From positions 1 to 62,129 of the forward strand of contig CAZIEB010000002.1 in NCBI GenBank assembly GCA_964538665.1: a stretch of 62,129 nt of DNA, written 5' to 3'. The notes beneath the pieces were generated by a model. It saw only the letters and a list, made by a program, of their open reading frames with translations, did not search any database and was not told the origin of the DNA. How positions within the stretch are numbered: the stretch's first letter is position 1; each line of letters begins with the position of its first letter. The position numbers and the translations under genes are program-made. The stretch is from JAPUDQ01 sp964538665. GTDB lineage: Bacteria; Patescibacteriota; Saccharimonadia; Saccharimonadales; Saccharimonadaceae. Of this stretch, positions 58,527 to 62,129 are shown piece after piece.

Positions 58527-60053
58527 ATGAGCAGTATAGATGTAAAATCCCTGTCGACCGAACTCGAAGCAGCAATTGCGAATATGCGAGTCGACAGTGA
58601 TATGCGAGAAACCGGCCTCGTCACACGAGTTGGCGATGGCGTGGCGTGGATTTATGGGTTGACGACGGCAGGATATGCCGAAGTTATCACAATTGAATCA
58701 GAAAGTGGTTCTGTGGAAGCGTTTGTCCTCAACCTTATGGAAGATGAAATTGGTGCAGTGCTGCTCGGCGAAGATCGCGGCGTCAAAGCTGGCGACAAAG
58801 TAACGCTCAGCGGCTCGGTGCTCCGCGTGCCGACTGGCGACGCACTGCTCGGCCGTGTCGTTGATCCACTTGGGCGTCCGCTGGACGGCAAAGGCGACAT
58901 CAAGACCAAGACGTTTGGCGGTATCGAGCATTCAGCGCCAGGAGTAATTGAACGAAAGAGCGTGCACGAGCCGCTTATGACAGGTCTCATCGCGATAGAT
59001 ACGATGGTACCAATTGGTCGTGGACAGCGAGAGCTCATCATCGGCGACCGTCAGACCGGGAAAACCGCAATTGCGCTTGATACGATGATCAACCAAGGTC
59101 GCCAGAAGACCGGCGTCGTCAATGTCTACGTCGCAATCGGTCAAAAGTTATCTAAGATTGCACGACTTGTTGATCGATTGACCGAAGAAGGCGTCATGGA
59201 GCAAACCATCATTGTCGCAACCGGTCCGAGCGACCCTGCATCCCTGCTCTACCTTGCACCATATGCTGGTGCAGCCATGGGCGAGTATTTCCGTGACAAC
59301 AAAGGCCATGCGCTTATCATATATGACGATCTCACGAAACACGCGGCTGCTTATCGTCAGATGTCACTATTGCTCCGTCGCCCACCTGGACGCGAAGCAT
59401 ATCCTGGTGATGTCTTCTACTTGCACTCGCGTCTGCTCGAGCGTGCCGCAAAGTTGAGCGATGAGCTTGGCGGCGGGTCACTCACAGCCCTGCCCATCAT
59501 TGAGACGCAAGCTGGTGATATTTCTGCATATATTCCAACAAACGTGATTTCTATCACTGATGGCCAAATATTCCTCGAGACAGATCTGTTTTATCAAGGT
59601 ATTCGACCTGCAATCTCGGTTGGTTTGTCGGTTTCACGTGTCGGTGGATCTGCACAGACCAAGGCCGTCAAATCAGTGAGCGGCTCACTCCGACTCAACC
59701 TCGCGCAGTATCGCGAGCTCGCCGCATTTGCCCAGTTTGGGAGCGACCTCGACAAGGAGACGCAGCAGCGACTTGCTCGTGGTGTGCGTCTGACAGAGCT
59801 CCTCAAGCAACCACAATACCAGCCAATGAGCGTCTGGGAACAAACATCTGTGCTACTCGCGGCCGACAACGGTCACTTCGATGAAGTTCCAATCGACAAA
59901 GTCAACGATGCCAAGGCGGCCTTGCTGACTTCTCTCTGGAAAGACCACAAAGATGCCATGCGCACGCTCAACAAGGGCGACAAGCCTGACGAAAAGATGA
60001 CAAAGCTCATCGACAAAGCTGCTGCGAAGGTCATGAAAGGGTTTGCGAACTAA
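58527..60053 (+). CDS. atpA: F-type ATP synthase subunit alpha
   Basis: 508 residues. N-terminal beta-barrel, nucleotide-binding domain with Walker A GDRQTGKTA (about residues 172-180), DDLTKHAAAYRQMSLLLRRPPGREAYPGDVFYLHSRLLER and the C-terminal helical domain. Arg in the AISVGLSVSRVGGSAQTKA motif is the arginine finger. AAGGAG ribosome-binding site. Shares TAATG with atpG. Confidence 0.97.
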   Translation: MSSIDVKSLSTELEAAIANMRVDSDMRETGLVTRVGDGVAWIYGLTTAGYAEVITIESESGSVEAFVLNLMEDEIGAVLLGEDRGVKAGDKVTLSGSVLRVPTGDALLGRVVDPLGRPLDGKGDIKTKTFGGIEHSAPGVIERKSVHEPLMTGLIAIDTMVPIGRGQRELIIGDRQTGKTAIALDTMINQGRQKTGVVNVYVAIGQKLSKIARLVDRLTEEGVMEQTIIVATGPSDPASLLYLAPYAGAAMGEYFRDNKGHALIIYDDLTKHAAAYRQMSLLLRRPPGREAYPGDVFYLHSRLLERAAKLSDELGGGSLTALPIIETQAGDISAYIPTNVISITDGQIFLETDLFYQGIRPAISVGLSVSRVGGSAQTKAVKSVSGSLRLNLAQYRELAAFAQFGSDLDKETQQRLARGVRLTELLKQPQYQPMSVWEQTSVLLAADNGHFDEVPIDKVNDAKAALLTSLWKDHKDAMRTLNKGDKPDEKMTKLIDKAAAKVMKGFAN

Positions 60054-60919
60054 TGGCGAGTACGCGACAGTTGAAGTCTCGTATTCGATCTGTGAAGTCA
60101 AACAAGCAGATTACCAAGGCTATGGAGCTTGTGGCGGCCAGTAAACTTCGTCGTGCGCAGGATGCTTCAAAAGCATCGCAACCCTATGCAGAAGCAGCAC
60201 GAGAGCTGTTGACGCAGCTCGGTGTCAAAACTGATGTGCAGCACAATATCTATTATCAAAAACGTCCTATACGATCACGTCTTGTCGTGTTGATTACGAG
60301 CGATCGTGGCTTGGCTGGATCGTTCAACGCCAACGCAATCAAGCAATTTATTGCGATACTCGAAGCCGATGCGGCAAATGGTGTGTCGACCCGAGCACTC
60401 TGTATTGGCCGCAAAGGTGCGCAGTTTGCGGCCAAGCTCAAAGATGTCGACGTCGTTGGTGTCTACACTGGGCTAGCCGAAAAATTGACCGCAGCAGATA
60501 TGCGACCTATCTTGGTAGAAATAGTTGATGAATATATCGAAGGACGCTCTGATGCCGTCGATATCGTGACGACCAAATTTGTCAACAGCTTTACGCAGAC
60601 AGCCATCACTATGCCGATATTGCCTGCAGTATTCGAAACAACAGAAGTGTCGCGTGATATTCAATTGTCTGATTTTGAGCCAACTCTTGAAGAGGTGCTC
60701 GAAGGTGCCACAGTTCGACTGCTCGAGGCCCAACTCTACCAGGCTGTACTCGATGCCAAGGCATCAGAGCACAGTATGCGTCGTGTTGCTATGAAAAACG
60801 CGACCGACAATGCATCGGAGCTTGTCGATGACCTGACGCTCGAGATGAATAAAGTCCGTCAAGCTGCCATCACGCAGGAATTGTCAGAAATAAGTGGTGG
60901 AGTGGAGGCGATGAAATAA
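60053..60919 (+). CDS. atpG: F-type ATP synthase subunit gamma
   Basis: 288 residues. N-terminal helix STRQLKSRIRSVKSNKQITKAMELVAASKLRRA and C-terminal helix (NKVRQAAITQELSEISGG) form the rotating coiled coil; the middle Rossmann-like domain has LITSDRGLAGSFN. Rotor of the enzyme. Starts at the ATG of TAATG in atpA. Confidence 0.96.
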   Translation: MASTRQLKSRIRSVKSNKQITKAMELVAASKLRRAQDASKASQPYAEAARELLTQLGVKTDVQHNIYYQKRPIRSRLVVLITSDRGLAGSFNANAIKQFIAILEADAANGVSTRALCIGRKGAQFAAKLKDVDVVGVYTGLAEKLTAADMRPILVEIVDEYIEGRSDAVDIVTTKFVNSFTQTAITMPILPAVFETTEVSRDIQLSDFEPTLEEVLEGATVRLLEAQLYQAVLDAKASEHSMRRVAMKNATDNASELVDDLTLEMNKVRQAAITQELSEISGGVEAMK

Positions 60920-60982
60920 TTATGGAACACCCCAAAGCGCTGCCGAACCCCGCAAAAGCTAGCAAAGAAGAAGGAGAAGATG

Positions 60983-62129
60983 ATGAGTAAAGAGCAAGGT
61001 AAAATAATTCAGGTCGTCGGCGTTGTCGTCGATGTGGAGTTCGAAAAAGGTAGTTTGCCGGCTATCTATGATGCGTTGCATATTGAGAGCGGCGACGAAA
61101 CAGTCACGCTTGAAGTCGCTCAGCACTTGAGCGAGACAAGTGTCCGCGCGGTCGCGCTCAGTAGCACTGACGGCCTAAAACGCGGCGAATCAGTAACCGC
61201 AACCGGCGCACCAATCACGGTCCCAGTTGGAGCGGCAACGACAGGTCGTATGTTCAACGTTGTCGGTAAGCCAATCGATGGGAAGCCAGCGCCAAAGAAG
61301 ACCGACATGGCGCCGATTCACAAAGCCCCTCCTGCCTTTACCGACCAATCCGGTAAGACAGAGATTCTCGAAACGGGTATCAAAGTCATCGATCTTATTG
61401 CGCCGATTGCCAAGGGTGGTAAGGTAGGTTTGTTTGGTGGTGCCGGTGTTGGTAAAACAGTTCTTATCACTGAGCTCATCAACAATATCGCGAAGTTTCA
61501 CTCGGGCAACTCAGTATTCGCCGGAGTCGGCGAACGTACTCGTGAAGGAAACGACCTCTACCACGAGATGGACGAATCGGGCGTTCTCGACAAGACCAGC
61601 CTGGTGTTCGGACAGATGAACGAGCCGCCTGGAGCACGTCTACGCGTCGCGCTTACCGGTCTGACTATGGCAGAAGCGTTCCGAGATGAGGGCAAAGATG
61701 TGCTGCTGTTTATCGATAATATCTTTCGCTTTACCCAAGCTGGATCTGAAGTGTCTGCCCTGCTTGGTCGCTTGCCTAGTGCGGTTGGTTATCAGCCAAA
61801 CCTCCAGCAAGAAATGGGTGCGCTTCAAGAACGAATCACGAGTACCAAAAAAGGCTCAGTTACGTCAGTTCAGGCCGTCTACGTGCCGGCTGATGACTTG
61901 ACCGACCCTGCCCCGGCGACGACATTTGCTCACCTCGATAGCACAATCGTGCTCAACCGAGCACTGACTGAGATTGGTATTTATCCTGCAGTTGACCCGC
62001 TCGATAGCTCATCGACGATTCTCGATCCAGAAATTGTAGGTGAAGAACACTATGCGGTCGCTCGTGATGTGCAAAAAGTATTGCAGCGCTACAAAGATTT
62101 GCAGGACATCATCGCAATCATGGGTATGG
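60983..62129 (+). CDS. atpD: F-type ATP synthase subunit beta (3'-truncated by window end)
   Basis: First about 382 residues of the catalytic subunit; the window ends inside the gene. Walker A GGAGVGKTVL (about residues 152-161), the catalytic Glu in GERTREGNDLY and Walker B LLFIDNIFRFTQAGSEVS are visible. AAGGAG 7-8 nt upstream of the ATG at 60983 (ATG at 60980 is an alternative). The C-terminal domain with the DELSEED region and atpC lie outside the window. A 22-codon ORF at 60922-60990 overlaps the start and is probably not a gene. Confidence 0.97.
   Translation, partial: MSKEQGKIIQVVGVVVDVEFEKGSLPAIYDALHIESGDETVTLEVAQHLSETSVRAVALSSTDGLKRGESVTATGAPITVPVGAATTGRMFNVVGKPIDGKPAPKKTDMAPIHKAPPAFTDQSGKTEILETGIKVIDLIAPIAKGGKVGLFGGAGVGKTVLITELINNIAKFHSGNSVFAGVGERTREGNDLYHEMDESGVLDKTSLVFGQMNEPPGARLRVALTGLTMAEAFRDEGKDVLLFIDNIFRFTQAGSEVSALLGRLPSAVGYQPNLQQEMGALQERITSTKKGSVTSVQAVYVPADDLTDPAPATTFAHLDSTIVLNRALTEIGIYPAVDPLDSSSTILDPEIVGEEHYAVARDVQKVLQRYKDLQDIIAIMGM

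Noticed and set aside
60922..60990. 22-aa ORF before atpD
   Set aside because: It overlaps the atpD Shine-Dalgarno and start and is probably non-coding linker.

Overview
The window (62,129 bp, about half GC, five scaffold gaps of exactly 100 N) looks like part of a small Patescibacteria/CPR genome, most likely Candidatus Saccharibacteria (TM7). The reasons are a compact division and cell-wall (dcw) cluster, a VirD4-like ATPase next to a sigma-region-4/HARE-HTH protein, a sortase, many Saccharibacteria-type orphan membrane proteins, an F-type ATP synthase as the main energy machine, and almost no biosynthesis genes. The lineage call is inference from gene content. The standard code applies (many genes end in TGA). 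Many first-in-operon genes have a -10 hexamer 6-9 nt upstream of the start codon and no Shine-Dalgarno, so leaderless mRNAs seem common.

Layout. 1-9.2 kb: HAD-like protein, small membrane protein, then mraZ-rsmH-ftsL-ftsI-mraY-[gap]-ftsW-murG-ftsQ (peptidoglycan synthesis and division, + strand). 9.8-13.8 kb: VirD4-like ATPase and sigma4/HARE gene (- strand). 14-18.4 kb: a gene broken by an in-frame TGA, topA, an orphan, dprA. 18.4-18.9 kb: a strong promoter, about 400 nt of structured non-coding RNA with a pseudoknot, and a terminator. 19-25.4 kb: ZIP transporter facing a Fur-family regulator, pth, der (with an in-frame palindromic insertion), rluB, and three small higher-GC genes with their own promoters and hairpins; the last is followed by a complete hammerhead ribozyme. 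25.4-33 kb: histidine kinase/response regulator, DEAD-box helicase, small membrane proteins, yajQ, SIMPL protein. 33.6-35.3 kb: low-GC island with a type III restriction Res remnant and a DUF4868-like protein. 35.4-35.9 kb: 153-bp tandem repeats whose ends look like tRNA 3' ends. 36-44 kb: second kinase/regulator pair, DUF3048 protein, gltX, two surface-anchored proteins, sortase. 44.2-44.8 kb: a scrambled tRNA-Leu locus with one intact tRNA-Leu(CAA). 44.8-56.4 kb: housekeeping genes (NNRD-like, HAD, GMP-kinase-like, xthA, pyrH, smpB), lipid/sugar glycosyltransferases, a glycosidase-like protein, a corrinoid adenosyltransferase and an ABC-F ATPase. 56.4-62.1 kb: atpBEFHAGD, with atpD running off the end.

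The most noteworthy items are the hammerhead ribozyme at 24638-24698, the rearranged tRNA-Leu locus with insertions in the T-loops, the pseudoknotted RNA at about 18470-18870, the leaderless promoter pattern, the insertion inside Der, and the gene with an internal TGA. Gap notes: the gaps at 6052, 54600 and 55968 hide real coding sequence; the gap at 53113 is flanked by the same 55 bp and is probably an unmerged contig overlap; the gap at 35907 falls in the tandem repeats.
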